The notes under the pieces were generated by a model that was not told where the DNA came from, searched no databases, and saw only the letters and a program-made list of their open reading frames with translations. A stretch of 64,000 nt of DNA from Phaeodactylibacter xiamenensis (GTDB taxonomy: Bacteria > Bacteroidota > Bacteroidia > Chitinophagales > Saprospiraceae), in NCBI RefSeq assembly GCF_000759025.1, contig NZ_JPOS01000012.1:124001-188000 (forward strand). The letters are read 5' to 3'. The first letter of the stretch is position 1. Each line of letters begins with the position of its first letter. This document shows, in pieces, positions 28,715 to 38,483 of the stretch. The position numbers and the translations under genes were made by a program.

Positions 28715-29366
28715 TTTTTAAGTAATTGTGCAGGCGTTCCAGTTGAGGGCGGTTGCGGAGCAAAGCACCCGCAGTAACTTGAGCCGTCTTAGCCTCTTTC
28801 AGGTTGGGAAAGCGCAGGGTTTTGTAAGCGGCTGAGTACTTCCACAATAAATCCAAAAAGTTGAAGTAAAGGTTGTACTTTTCGTAGGGAGGGATTTCCA
28901 CCAGTTCAAATCCCAGCCGTTTCGCGGTCCGCTCGCTGAAAAAGTAGGAACTGCCTTTGATCAGGGTTTCCTCTGAGACCTCTCCTTTTTCCACCAAGTC
29001 TGTCAGATGGAGCAGCCCTTCCAGATAATAAGCCAGGATGCGGCGGCGCAAGGGTGCACCGGCGGGCGTGCCCCGCAGCACAAAAAGGTAGTCGAAAGAG
29101 GTGCCGTTGTGCAGTCCCCAAACCTTTTCATTGGGTGCATATACCAATAGCATAGGCGACAGATAGCGGTACAGCCCGATGAGCCTGAAGAAAGGCGTGA
29201 AGGCAAATTGTATCGCCGGGACAATGAGCAAGAGCAGCGGAATGTAAAAGAGCCAGTGCTCTGTGCCATACATGATGACTTTCCCGGTAAGGTAAGCGCC
29301 GGCAGCAAAAAGCAGTAACGCCAGAATCCATTGTACGGCCTTGGGCCAGGTGTAAAATGTATTCAT
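28707..29366 (-). CDS. Membrane protein of unknown function
   Basis: A 219-residue protein with two N-terminal membrane helices (about 12-30 and 37-56) and a cytoplasmic-looking remainder containing APNEKVWGLHNGTSFDYLFVL and a C-terminal helix-rich region. No domain recognised. It sits 1 bp after the ABC permease stop and overlaps nfi by 8 bp, so it is embedded in the exporter operon. It could be an accessory protein of the exporter, but this is not shown. Confidence 0.75.
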   Translation of the reverse strand: MNTFYTWPKAVQWILALLLFAAGAYLTGKVIMYGTEHWLFYIPLLLLIVPAIQFAFTPFFRLIGLYRYLSPMLLVYAPNEKVWGLHNGTSFDYLFVLRGTPAGAPLRRRILAYYLEGLLHLTDLVEKGEVSEETLIKGSSYFFSERTAKRLGFELVEIPPYEKYNLYFNFLDLLWKYSAAYKTLRFPNLKEAKTAQVTAGALLRNRPQLERLHNYLKNG

Positions 29367-29367
29367 A

Positions 29368-30693
29368 TCAGTCCTTGTAAAAGATCCATTTGCCCAGTTC
29401 CTTAAGCGTCACTTTCTTACCGTACATGAGAATACCTACCCGGTAGATCCGCCCGGACAACCAGACAAAAAAGATCGCTGTGGCGGCCAGCAGGACGACC
29501 GACAGCACCACCTCCCAGACCGGAGGCGAGAAGGCCAGCCGGGCCGGCATCACAATGGGTGAAAAGAGCGGGAATATAGACGACCATACGGCCAAACTCG
29601 AATTGGGGGCCTGTATAGCCACAATCATAATGTAAAATGCCAGGATCACCGGAATGGTAATCGGAATAGTCAGGGACTGCCCTTCGCCCAGATCATCGCC
29701 CATGGCTGAGCCCACGGCAGCGAACATGGAAGAGTACAAAAAGTACCCGCCCAGGAAGAAGAAAATAAACATCGGCAGGATGAGCCACCAGTTGAGGCTT
29801 TTAAACTCCTCAATGGCAAGGGCGACCATAGCTTCTGTGTCCTCCGGGTTGAAATTGGCAGCGCCGGGCTGCTGTTGTGCCATCTCCATTTGCGCACTGG
29901 AATCAATGCCAAAGAGCAGGCTGCTCACCAGTATGATAATCGGGATCAGGATAGCCCATATGGCGACCTGCGTCAGCCCTACCGCGCCAACGCCTACAAT
30001 TTTGCCCAACATCAACTGAAAGGGGCGGACGCTGGAAATCATGACCTCTACAATACGGCTGGTCTTTTCTTCCATCACCGAGCGCATGACCATCATACCA
30101 TAGATAAAGACCACGATGTACATGATGATGCCCATGATGCCTCCAATGCCGGCGGCAATAGCTCCGGTGAGCTTACTGGCATCCGCGCTTTCGTCATCAA
30201 TGGGCTCCGGCTCCAGCTCGATGCGGGTATCGATTGCTTCCAGTTGCTGAGGGTCGAGCTGCAGGGCTTCAATTTTGTAATCGCGCATCTGTCCCCGCAC
30301 CCGGTCCCGGATCAGCGCATCTATATCCAGGGAGGGCTGCTTGTCGGCATAGTAGTAAATAGTGTGGCGGGTAGCCATCACATCTTTGACCCTGGGCACG
30401 ACAAGAATGCCATCGTAGTCGAAGTCATCAAAATTTTGGCGGAGGGTTTCCAGGTCCGTGTCCACAAATTTGAAGTACAAATTCTCTTCATCTTTGATAG
30501 ACTGGTCAAAGATATTGCCTTCATCAATAATGGCAATGCGCCGGGAATCGTCGCTTTCGTACTGAAAGATGAGCCCCGCCACTACGAAAAACAAGCCAAA
30601 GGCCAGCGGGGTCAGCAAGGTAGCCAGGATGAAGGAGCGGCGGGTCACCCGTGTGAGGTATTCCCGCTTTATGATGAGCCAAAGCTTATCCAT
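29368..30693 (-). CDS. ABC-2 type transporter permease (NatB-like)
   Basis: A 441-residue permease of the NatB/ABC-2 class. The first helix follows LIIKREYLTRVTRRSFILATLLTPL, the typical start. A large extracytoplasmic domain (about 45-175) precedes five more helices, with MRSVMEEKTSRIVEVMISSVRPFQLMLGKI marking the conserved cytoplasmic loop. It follows its ATPase by 19 bp, so the two form an exporter; NatAB relatives export sodium or drugs, but the substrate here is unknown. Confidence 0.9.
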   Translation of the reverse strand: MDKLWLIIKREYLTRVTRRSFILATLLTPLAFGLFFVVAGLIFQYESDDSRRIAIIDEGNIFDQSIKDEENLYFKFVDTDLETLRQNFDDFDYDGILVVPRVKDVMATRHTIYYYADKQPSLDIDALIRDRVRGQMRDYKIEALQLDPQQLEAIDTRIELEPEPIDDESADASKLTGAIAAGIGGIMGIIMYIVVFIYGMMVMRSVMEEKTSRIVEVMISSVRPFQLMLGKIVGVGAVGLTQVAIWAILIPIIILVSSLLFGIDSSAQMEMAQQQPGAANFNPEDTEAMVALAIEEFKSLNWWLILPMFIFFFLGGYFLYSSMFAAVGSAMGDDLGEGQSLTIPITIPVILAFYIMIVAIQAPNSSLAVWSSIFPLFSPIVMPARLAFSPPVWEVVLSVVLLAATAIFFVWLSGRIYRVGILMYGKKVTLKELGKWIFYKD

Positions 30694-30712
30694 GATCGTT
30701 GTTTAGGGTTAA

Positions 30713-31609
30713 TTAGTTGACCTGACGGATGAAGATTTCATTGAGCGTAGGCAGGATTTCCTGAAAGCCCTTCACAAAAACGCCCCGGTCGAGCATCGCA
30801 CGGAGGAGGGTATTGGACTCAGCCGTTTCTGCCACTTGTACGGTGAGCCGCCCGGGCTGTTGATCAATAACTTTAGCCCGCTCCAGCAGGCCCTCCGGCA
30901 GCTCGCCCTCGTACTCCAGTTCAAACAGGTTTTGCTTGAAGCGGTCTTTAACGGCGCTGACTTTGCCCTCCAGCACATTCTCGCCTTTGTTGATCAGTAC
31001 GATGTGCTCGCAAATTTCCTCGACCTGCTCCATGCGGTGGGTGGAGAATATGATGCTCATGCCCTTCCCGCGCAAGCTGTGGATTTCGTCCTTGATCAAA
31101 TTGGTATTGACGGGGTCCAGCCCGGAAAAGGGCTCGTCCAGGATCAGCAGCTTAGGCTCGTGGACGACGGTCGCAATAAACTGAATCTTCTGCTGCATGC
31201 CTTTGGACAGCTCTTCCACCTTTTTGTCCCACCAGTCCTCAATGCCAAATTTTTCCATCCAGGCGCTGATCTTGGTTTTGGCATCTTTAGCGGATAAGCC
31301 TTTGAGGCGGGCCAGGTAGGTCAGGTGCTCGCCCACCTTCATTTTGCGGTAAAGCCCCCGCTCCTCGGGCATATAGCCAATTTCTTCGGGGTGGCGGCTG
31401 TTGAGCTTTTCTCCATCCAGGTACACCACGCCCTCATCGGCCCGGGTTATGGTGGTGATGATGCGGATAAGGGAAGTCTTCCCCGCCCCATTCGGTCCCA
31501 GGAGCCCAAAAATACTCCCGGCAGGCACCTCGAAACTCACGTCATTGACAGCGACGTGCTTTTCGTAGGTCTTCACAATATTCTGAATATCAAGTATAGG
31601 TCTGCTCAC
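30713..31609 (-). CDS. ABC transporter ATP-binding protein (NatA-like)
   Basis: A 298-residue ATPase. Walker A GPNGAGKT at residues 38-45, the signature LSKGMQQK (about 139), and Walker B LLILDEPFSGLDPV (about 159-172), with the switch His in IIFSTHRMEQ. The C-terminal about 80 residues form the extra domain seen in NatA/DUF4162-type exporters. It is the first gene of the operon ATPase-permease-membrane protein-nfi and powers the permease downstream. Confidence 0.93.
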   Translation of the reverse strand: MSRPILDIQNIVKTYEKHVAVNDVSFEVPAGSIFGLLGPNGAGKTSLIRIITTITRADEGVVYLDGEKLNSRHPEEIGYMPEERGLYRKMKVGEHLTYLARLKGLSAKDAKTKISAWMEKFGIEDWWDKKVEELSKGMQQKIQFIATVVHEPKLLILDEPFSGLDPVNTNLIKDEIHSLRGKGMSIIFSTHRMEQVEEICEHIVLINKGENVLEGKVSAVKDRFKQNLFELEYEGELPEGLLERAKVIDQQPGRLTVQVAETAESNTLLRAMLDRGVFVKGFQEILPTLNEIFIRQVN

Positions 31610-31778
31610 GGTTCAATAGGTTGTGGCAGGGAAGATAAGCCCATTTCTGCGGGGGACGCAAGAAATTCGGTTAGGGATTGGGATTTTTGGATGAATGGGT
31701 GGTTGAAATACAAAGCACCTTGAAGGAGATGCTACACTAAGTTAAAGTCAAAACTACTTCCTGTTTACATAAGTTTTC

Positions 31779-32606
31779 TTAAAATTTCACTTCAATTCGT
31801 TTAGTACTAACCGTAAACAACACCCCGTACCCGCCCTCAAAATTGGTAAACAGGTCATCCTTTGGCGGGAAAAACCCTCCGATCTCGTCATCTGGCACCG
31901 ATGCCCGATAAGCATTGTACTCCTCAGAGATGACCCGGATAAATACCGCTGCACTGTCAATGCTAAAGGTATCCACCGGGACAAAATCCTCAAATCGGGT
32001 AACTTGGGAGGGAACAATTAGGTTAAACCGGACCGTGTCGTTTTCAATAAAAGGCTCGCTACCGCTGAGTGCAGTACGCACTCTGTCTCTGACCAGTTGC
32101 CCATCAGCATACAAGTCGGCAAAAACACCGTAGGAGGCTGCATCCTGCCCCGTATGACTGAAGGATAAAGATATGTTGTATTGAGAAGCTGGCTCATTAT
32201 AGTTGACCGTATAATCAAAGACATCAACCGGCGGGGGTAACAATACCACTTCCGACACCAGATCGGGGTAATCGTTATGGCGCACCTTTAGCTGATACTG
32301 GCTTCCCGGGGCGCCCAGTGTAGCTGGTGCAGAGACATATTGATCTTCTTCAAACTGAAGCTCTTCCAGAAAGCCGCCGTCTTTGTAAAGTTCCACTACC
32401 GCATCTGAAATAAAATTAGCCGCAGAGGTATCCAATGCCTGCACAGTAGGAAAAAGGTAGGCAGATACAGGCCGGTCATTCTCAATGCGCGCAAAACAGA
32501 CCAAAACGGGCGGAGCCGAAGGGAAAATCCCCTCATCGTATGGCCGCGTCAATTCACAGGCAGTAAGTAGTAGTAGTGGGCCAAGAAGTATTTTGTTGAG
32601 TTTCAT
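31779..32606 (-). CDS. DUF4249 lipoprotein
   Basis: A 275-residue lipoprotein (lipobox LLTAC, Cys17) of the DUF4249 family, recognised by the ACELTRPYDE start, the LYKDGGFLEEL segment, and the alternating strands of a transthyretin-like fold. Family members are usually encoded right after a TonB receptor and may form part of its outer-membrane assembly. Here it follows the receptor by 8 bp. Confidence 0.82.
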   Translation of the reverse strand: MKLNKILLGPLLLLTACELTRPYDEGIFPSAPPVLVCFARIENDRPVSAYLFPTVQALDTSAANFISDAVVELYKDGGFLEELQFEEDQYVSAPATLGAPGSQYQLKVRHNDYPDLVSEVVLLPPPVDVFDYTVNYNEPASQYNISLSFSHTGQDAASYGVFADLYADGQLVRDRVRTALSGSEPFIENDTVRFNLIVPSQVTRFEDFVPVDTFSIDSAAVFIRVISEEYNAYRASVPDDEIGGFFPPKDDLFTNFEGGYGVLFTVSTKRIEVKF

Positions 32607-32614
32607 ATACTAAG

Positions 32615-34990
32615 CTATTTCCAGTCGAACGTCCGGCTGTAACTAAGTGAAGGAATAAAAGGGAACAGCCCGACAATGACAACCTCTGGCTGATCCTCTC
32701 CCAGGTATTGCCCATCCCGGCTGAAGCGGGGCGTTGACTCTATGCGGATGAAATAGGGGTTGATGCGATTGTAGGCATTATAGATACTCAGGCTCAGGTC
32801 ATGGGTAGGGCCTTCTTCCCTTTTCTGCCAGCGGTAGGTGCATCCGAGATCAAGCCGGTGGTAAGAAGGCAGGGTGACATTATTGCGCTGATCGTTGATA
32901 CGGGCGCCACCGGGGAAAAAAATATCCTCAAATGCAATATTCGTATTGGGTATTTTGGCGGTGGGCAAAGTGATATGACTACCCGTTTGATAGCTCCAGG
33001 TGGCTGAAAATTGCCATTTTTCGGACACCGCATACAAGAGCACTACGGAGCAATCATGACGCCTGTCAAAACGAAAAGGGAACCATTCCCCCTGATTGAT
33101 CCGGTCGAACTGCCGCTGACTCTTCGACCAGGTGTAAGACAGCCAGCCGGTAAGCGGGCCTTCCTGCTTTCGTAGCAATAATTCCAGCCCATCTACCCGT
33201 CCTTCTCCATTAAACTCCAGGAGCTCTTCCCAGCTGTACACATCCTCCAACCCACTGTTGCCTACCGCTTTTAATTCCGTAAGGCCTGACATGCGCCGGT
33301 GAAAGGCTTCCAATGCTACCTCATAACGCGCGCTGGGATCCAACCACCTAATCCCCATTGCCACCTGTGCGCCCTGTTGCGGGGGAGCCGAAGCGGTGGC
33401 TCCCAACCAGATTTCATTAGCTTGCCCGGCATTACCCCCCGTAATCAAATGCATAAATTGCTGCCCGTAATTGGCGCTTAGGCTCGCCCATAATCCTTTG
33501 CCCACGCGGCTTTCAAATTCTAATCGGGGCTCCAGCGATAAAAAAGTGGTATCTGAAGCCTGATGCACCACCTGCCGAATGCCCAACCGAATATCCGTAG
33601 CATTGCCCAGCCGGATGTTCATGTCTGAAAAATAGTTCTGCTGAAAAGCCCGGGCATCACTCAACAGGAGCGTGGCAGACCGACCTTCGCTCTGAAAAGT
33701 ACTCTGTGGGGTGAACCGCTGAATAACCTGCTCGGTGCCCAACATAAAACTTAGATTCCGGTGGGTGTATTTGGCGAAGGCCCGTATCCCAAAATCCTGA
33801 TTGGATGAGGCATTGGCATTGAAAGATGCTGTCGTCAAACCATTCGCAAAGAGATTCATCTCCCGCTGATAACCTGAAAAGCGATACCGGGTATAGTAAA
33901 TGATACTCTGCAGTGACCAACGATCGCTTAGAAAGGCGGCGTACCTCAATGATGCCGTTTGATTGCCCCATTTCACGCCAATTGCTTCTTCAGATCTGAT
34001 TCGTTCCTGATTGCCCAGGCTACCACCCGTAAGGACTTCTTCCACCTGACTGTCATCCAGACTACTATAGTAGCTTAAGTAAACCCTGTGGTTATCATTT
34101 ATCTGGTGGGTAAGCTTTACGTTTAGGTCGTACATGAGGTAACGCTGTTTGAAATCCTGGCCCGAAAATGCGTTAAACAAGACGCCCAGCCAGGAGGAGC
34201 GGGCCGAAAGCAGGAAGCTGGTCTTATCCGTTTTGAGCGGCCCTTCTACCAGGAAGCGGCCCAGTAAGGGGCTAATAGTCGCCTTCCCCTCCCAATGCTT
34301 TAGATTACCCTCGCGCGTCCGGATATCAACCAGACCAGATAACCGCCCCCCATACTTTGCCGGCCAGCTTGCCTTGTAGACATCAAAGTGCTTAATCGCA
34401 TCAGTGTTGAAAACAGATAAATAAGTCCCGAAATGACTGAGGTTGTACACCGGAGCCCCATCCATCAAAACCAGATTCTGATCAGGGCTGCCCCCGCGTA
34501 CCAACAAGCCGGTAGTGCCCTCTACGCCCTGCGCAATGCCCGGCAGCAGCGTAATCGTCTTGAGCAAATCAGCTTCGCCACCAAGCTGGGGCAATAACTG
34601 AAGCGTTGAAATGGGCAATGAGACCCTGCCAAGTTTCGGCACGCCGTGATTAGAATAAGAAGACACTTCCACCTGAGGCAGGAAATTCGAAGTGCTCAGC
34701 TCAATGTGCAAAGCCTTCCCTTCTTCGAAGACTCCACAGATCACTTGGGGCTCATAACCGATGTACTGCGTATGTAAGCAACCATATACGCCGGGCAGGC
34801 TCAAAGTAAAAAAGCCGTACTCGTCAGAAATACTGTATGCTTTGCTCAATGTATCCTGTATGACCGCTCCGATGACAGGCTCTTGGGAGTTTGCAGATTT
34901 AATGGAGCCGTGAATATTGAGCATCCTTTGTTGCGCAGATACCGTAACGGATGCCACCAGAAAGAGAAGCGTATAGCATTTACCTTTCAC
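32615..34990 (-). CDS. TonB-dependent receptor paired with DUF4249
   Basis: A 791-residue receptor: signal peptide (MKGKCYTLLFLVASVTVSAQ), carboxypeptidase-like domain (about 22-100, LNIHGSIKSANSQEPVIGAV), a plug with TTGLLVRGGSPDQNLVLMDG and SWPAKYGGRLSGLVDIRT, then a barrel ending in FDWK. Receptors of this architecture with DUF4249 partners probably import iron chelates, peptides or other large ligands; the substrate is unknown. First gene of a two-gene operon. Confidence 0.9.
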   Translation of the reverse strand: MKGKCYTLLFLVASVTVSAQQRMLNIHGSIKSANSQEPVIGAVIQDTLSKAYSISDEYGFFTLSLPGVYGCLHTQYIGYEPQVICGVFEEGKALHIELSTSNFLPQVEVSSYSNHGVPKLGRVSLPISTLQLLPQLGGEADLLKTITLLPGIAQGVEGTTGLLVRGGSPDQNLVLMDGAPVYNLSHFGTYLSVFNTDAIKHFDVYKASWPAKYGGRLSGLVDIRTREGNLKHWEGKATISPLLGRFLVEGPLKTDKTSFLLSARSSWLGVLFNAFSGQDFKQRYLMYDLNVKLTHQINDNHRVYLSYYSSLDDSQVEEVLTGGSLGNQERIRSEEAIGVKWGNQTASLRYAAFLSDRWSLQSIIYYTRYRFSGYQREMNLFANGLTTASFNANASSNQDFGIRAFAKYTHRNLSFMLGTEQVIQRFTPQSTFQSEGRSATLLLSDARAFQQNYFSDMNIRLGNATDIRLGIRQVVHQASDTTFLSLEPRLEFESRVGKGLWASLSANYGQQFMHLITGGNAGQANEIWLGATASAPPQQGAQVAMGIRWLDPSARYEVALEAFHRRMSGLTELKAVGNSGLEDVYSWEELLEFNGEGRVDGLELLLRKQEGPLTGWLSYTWSKSQRQFDRINQGEWFPFRFDRRHDCSVVLLYAVSEKWQFSATWSYQTGSHITLPTAKIPNTNIAFEDIFFPGGARINDQRNNVTLPSYHRLDLGCTYRWQKREEGPTHDLSLSIYNAYNRINPYFIRIESTPRFSRDGQYLGEDQPEVVIVGLFPFIPSLSYSRTFDWK

Positions 34991-35238
34991 GAGAAACCAG
35001 CTTTATTGTTAAGAGCCCGGTCGGCGAGACAGGCTTTTTATGTAACGGTACCCCCACAAAGTTTAGCTCAGATACGATCAGTATTAACACTAATACTGAA
35101 GGCTTAGAATAGCCCAATCTTATTGAATCGTCTTGTGTAATGGCGATAGCTCGTTATAAAATGAACCCGTTTCGCCTAAAACGTGAAACCAAACTAAAGA
35201 TTAAACTTGTTTGATCTTAGACATTACCAGAAAACCAA

Positions 35239-35910
35239 ATGATGAACAGAGACACGATTACTATTGGAATATGTTTTATGCTTCTTCTATCGACAAGTTG
35301 TGTAAAAGATCAAGGCATTAATGATGACGAAGGTGAAGCGCTTCCTGATACAACATGGCTGAGCTCCAATTATTCTTTAAGTCTGGAAGGGGCTTTATCA
35401 ACCTACAGCGATGAAGATATAGGATATGACTTTTGTACCGATGTCAGCACAAGGAGTATTTCAACCTACAAGCTTTACGGTGACTCCACAGTAGTTTACG
35501 AGGTAATATTAAGCCCGCTTAATATCGTTAACCAACCAAAAGTGCTCAGCTATGCGTTCTACGTTTACTGGAATCGATTTGAAGAGACAGACCTTTCGCT
35601 TTACAATGCTGTCACTGATATCATTCAAGGCCACTCCTCGCGGAAATATCATTTGCAATTTTCGATAAGGGATGAGGATGTAAGTTACTCCAATAGCTTT
35701 TTCTATACAGAGCGTACTACAAACACTGATGCCGATTCTGATTCGGAATCAATCCTTCGCATCCCTGAGAACATTGATTGCAGGGTTTACGGAGAAAGGG
35801 TAGGCGAATTAAATTTTCAGTACTCCGGATTCGTTTATTCCAATGGCAGAGCAGATTCTTTGTTTGTGGATTATTTCGATTTACAACTCTTTTTGCCTTT
35901 GTCGTTGTGA
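35239..35910 (+). CDS. Orphan lipoprotein, A/T-richer than neighbours
   Basis: A 223-residue lipoprotein (signal with lipobox STSC) that I do not recognise. The mature part is acidic and aromatic (YDFCTDVSTRS, YAFYVYWNRFEE, DADSDSE). Its bases are visibly richer in A/T than adjacent genes, with many AAT, TTA and ATT codons, which suggests recent transfer or weak selection. It is flanked by a TonB receptor (divergent) and tdk (convergent) and has no partner gene. Confidence 0.7.
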   Translation: MMNRDTITIGICFMLLLSTSCVKDQGINDDEGEALPDTTWLSSNYSLSLEGALSTYSDEDIGYDFCTDVSTRSISTYKLYGDSTVVYEVILSPLNIVNQPKVLSYAFYVYWNRFEETDLSLYNAVTDIIQGHSSRKYHLQFSIRDEDVSYSNSFFYTERTTNTDADSDSESILRIPENIDCRVYGERVGELNFQYSGFVYSNGRADSLFVDYFDLQLFLPLSL

Positions 35911-35970
35911 GCTGGGTGCCTCCCGTACTAAGTGCCTGGCATCATCGAAGCTTTTATTTTTTTCAAAGCC

Positions 35971-36606
35971 CTACATCCGCCGCACCTTCCCCTCCTGTTG
36001 CGCTTCGTTTGCCGGCTGTTCCGTCTTCAGGTCCAGGATATTGCCCATGTGGTAGCAGGTGCGGCAGCGGGCCTCATAGGTATCCTTTTCGCCCAGCACG
36101 ACGGTGTGGTCATCTGCCGAAAGGCGGTAAGAATGGGTGGCCAGGTTCCCGCAGTGCTGACAGATGGCGTGCACTTTCGTGATGTACTCCGCCACGGCCA
36201 GCAGATTGGGCATCGGGCCGAAGGGCTTGCCCCGAAAGTCCATATCCAACCCCGCCACAATGACGCGCAGCCCGCGCAAGGCCAGCATCTGACAGACCTC
36301 CGGCAGGTCTTCATCAAAGAACTGTGCCTCGTCTACGCCGATGACATTCACACCCTCCGTCAGCTCCAGCAGGCGGCGGGAGTGCTCGATGGGCGTGGAG
36401 AGGATGTAGTTGGCATCGTGGGACACCACTTTGGCCTCATCGTAGCGCGTATCTACCTTGGGCTTGAAGATTTCCACCCGCTGATTGGCAATTTTGGCGC
36501 GCTTCAGGCGGCGGATCAACTCCTCGGTCTTACCGGAAAACATGGACCCACAGATGATTTCTATCCATCCGCTGCGCTGTCCCTTAAAATGCGGTTCTAA
36601 AAACAT
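35971..36606 (-). CDS. tdk: Thymidine kinase
   Basis: A 211-residue type II thymidine kinase: P-loop GSMFSGKT at 20-27, catalytic Glu93 in GVDEAQFF, zinc-binding cysteines in CQHCG and CRTCYH, and the thymidine lasso region between. It phosphorylates thymidine to dTMP for salvage. The last residues ([16 protein letters not shown]) form a short polar tail. Monocistronic. Confidence 0.94.
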   Translation of the reverse strand: MFLEPHFKGQRSGWIEIICGSMFSGKTEELIRRLKRAKIANQRVEIFKPKVDTRYDEAKVVSHDANYILSTPIEHSRRLLELTEGVNVIGVDEAQFFDEDLPEVCQMLALRGLRVIVAGLDMDFRGKPFGPMPNLLAVAEYITKVHAICQHCGNLATHSYRLSADDHTVVLGEKDTYEARCRTCYHMGNILDLKTEQPANEAQQEGKVRRM

Positions 36607-36727
36607 AGGCTCAGGGTTGAACGCCTAAAGTTACGGCACCGGGAAGGGATTAAAAAATAATCCGGAGCATGGGCCTGATTTTTCTGCCCCATCTTATGGA
36701 AAAGTGCGCTGCTGCAAAGGTGTGAAC

Positions 36728-36758
36728 TTGACTGGCTCTGCTAATGTTACTAACTTTG
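36728..36758 (+). promoter_or_regulatory. Bacteroidota promoter of the iscA/hesB gene
   Basis: TTG at 36728-36730, a 20-bp spacer and TAACTTTG at 36751-36758 match the Bacteroidota consensus TTG-N19-21-TAnnTTTG exactly. The ATG follows 50 bp later at 36809, leaving a short leader. Confidence 0.75.
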
Positions 36759-36808
36759 ATCTTCCGGTGGAATAGCCGGTGTGTCTAAATGATAAATATT
36801 GGTCCGCC

Positions 36809-37135
36809 ATGATAAAAGTTGCAGAAAGCGCAAAAAGCCAGATTGCAGAGATTCGTAAAGCCAAGAATTACGGAGCCGATTACTTTGTCCGGGTATGGGT
36901 CACGAGCGGGGGCTGTTCCGGGCTAACCTATCAACTGGAGTTTTCCAATGAGGCTAAAGCCGATGATCAGGTCTTTGAAGACAACGGCGAGAAAGTCGTC
37001 ACCGACCTGCGCAGCTTCATTTACCTTTGTAACACCACGCTGGAGTTTTCCGGCGGGCTCAATGGGGAGGGCTTTGTATTCAACAACCCGAATGCCTCCC
37101 GCACCTGTGCCTGCGGAGAGAGCTTTGCTGTATAG
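36809..37135 (+). CDS. Iron-sulfur cluster assembly accessory protein (IscA/HesB/ErpA)
   Basis: A 108-residue A-type carrier with the three invariant cysteines, Cys36 in GGCSGLTY and Cys100/Cys102 in TCACGESF. These hold an iron or [Fe-S] cluster for transfer to apo-enzymes. The ATG at 36809 (MIKVAESAK) fits the family; an upstream GTG-type start adds ten unrelated residues. It stands alone with a clean promoter and a downstream hairpin. Confidence 0.93.
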   Translation: MIKVAESAKSQIAEIRKAKNYGADYFVRVWVTSGGCSGLTYQLEFSNEAKADDQVFEDNGEKVVTDLRSFIYLCNTTLEFSGGLNGEGFVFNNPNASRTCACGESFAV

Positions 37136-37157
37136 ATAGCATCCCCACACTCATCAG

Positions 37158-37190
37158 AAACTTCAACGACAAAAAAAGTCGTTGGAGTTT
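37158..37190 (+). terminator. Hairpin after iscA/hesB
   Basis: The arms AAACTTCAACGAC and GTCGTTGGAGTTT pair over 13 positions (one wobble) around a seven-A loop, 22 bp after the stop. No long T run follows (only the TTT inside the arm), so termination is probable but may be leaky. Confidence 0.6.
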
Positions 37191-37325
37191 CACTGTTCAG
37201 GAGATGTCTGAATGCCTTTTTTAACCAATCTTTTTTCCATGCAATCTGACCACCCTCCCTCTTGTTGCTCCAGGCATTGGTTTATCCTACTGCTCAGGTC
37301 TCTGATTACAAAAGCCTGACCGCCT

Positions 37326-38483
37326 ATGCTACGCATCGGATATGACGCAAGGCAGTTGTACAATAATTTTACCGGGCCCGGCAACTACAGCCGTACGCTC
37401 CTCTCCAATCTCGCGGAATACTATCCGGACAATGCCTATTTCCTGTATACGCCGCGCCTGACCCGTAACGAAGAGACCCAGTTCTTCCTCAACAGTGCCT
37501 TGTACAATACCCACATGCCCCGCCGAAAAGGGTTCCCGCTGCTATGGCAAAATTTTGGCATCAAACGTGACCTGAAGCGGCAACGCATACAGCTCTTTCA
37601 CGGTCTTAATCAGTCTCTGCCCTTTGGCTTATCCAAAACGGGAATTAAAAGTGTGGTCACGGTGCATGACCTGATTTTCAAACGATTCCCTAAGCAGTAT
37701 ACTTTTTCGCGCCGGCTGGCGCTTGACTTCAGACTTAAGTACGCTTGCCGGGAGGCAGACCACATCGTAGCTATTAGCGAAAATACCCGGCAGGACCTGC
37801 TGCACTTTTATGAGGTGCCACCGGAGAAGGTATCGGTTATTTACCAGTCCTGCCACGAGCGCTATATGCAGGAACGGTCAAATAAAACCCTGGAAGCGGT
37901 AAGGCAGCGGTACCAGTTACCTAAAGAATATATTTTATCGGTGGGTGCCATCATACCACGCAAGAATTTATCCGGGGTCATCAAAGCATTATCCATAATG
38001 CCTGCAACAGAACGGCTTCCACTTGTAGTTGTGGGCAGAGGTGCCAGGCATAAGCAGCAAATCCTTCGTTTGGCCAAGCAACTGCAACTCAGCGATCATA
38101 TCCACTTTGCAGATGTCCGCTTTAACGACCTCCCGGCAGTCTACCAAAGTGCCTCTCTTTTTGTCTATCCTTCGCTTTATGAGGGCTTCGGTATTCCTAT
38201 TCTCGAAGCGCTGTTCAGTAAAGTCCCGGTTTTGACGTCTGATACCGCCTCCCTGCCCGAAGCAGGCGGCCCCGGAGCACATCTGACAGACCCCACACAA
38301 CCCGAAGCTATTGCCGAGGGTATCCGAAAAGTGCTTACCGATACCGAATACCAGGCCCGGCTCATCCATGACGGCTTTGAACATGCCCAACAATTCCTGG
38401 GCGAGCCCCTTTCCGAAAAAATGATCGACCTTTACGAAGAGTTGATCGGAGAAGAATACCTGACGCCGGAACAAATTACCTAA
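37326..38483 (+). CDS. Glycosyltransferase family 4
   Basis: A 385-residue GT-B retaining glycosyltransferase. The N-terminal domain begins MLRIGYDARQLYNNFTGPGNYSR with the glycine-rich acceptor loop. The C-terminal donor domain has LSVGAIIPRKNL and the E-x7-E motif in PSLYEGFGIPILEALF. It should transfer a nucleotide-activated sugar in surface polysaccharide assembly, substrate unknown. Its stop overlaps the mechanosensitive channel stop on the opposite strand (CTAA at 38480-38483). Confidence 0.9.
   Translation: MLRIGYDARQLYNNFTGPGNYSRTLLSNLAEYYPDNAYFLYTPRLTRNEETQFFLNSALYNTHMPRRKGFPLLWQNFGIKRDLKRQRIQLFHGLNQSLPFGLSKTGIKSVVTVHDLIFKRFPKQYTFSRRLALDFRLKYACREADHIVAISENTRQDLLHFYEVPPEKVSVIYQSCHERYMQERSNKTLEAVRQRYQLPKEYILSVGAIIPRKNLSGVIKALSIMPATERLPLVVVGRGARHKQQILRLAKQLQLSDHIHFADVRFNDLPAVYQSASLFVYPSLYEGFGIPILEALFSKVPVLTSDTASLPEAGGPGAHLTDPTQPEAIAEGIRKVLTDTEYQARLIHDGFEHAQQFLGEPLSEKMIDLYEELIGEEYLTPEQIT

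Noticed and set aside
35971-36606. Phage-type thymidine kinase region
   Set aside because: A normal type II tdk; no phage genes are nearby.
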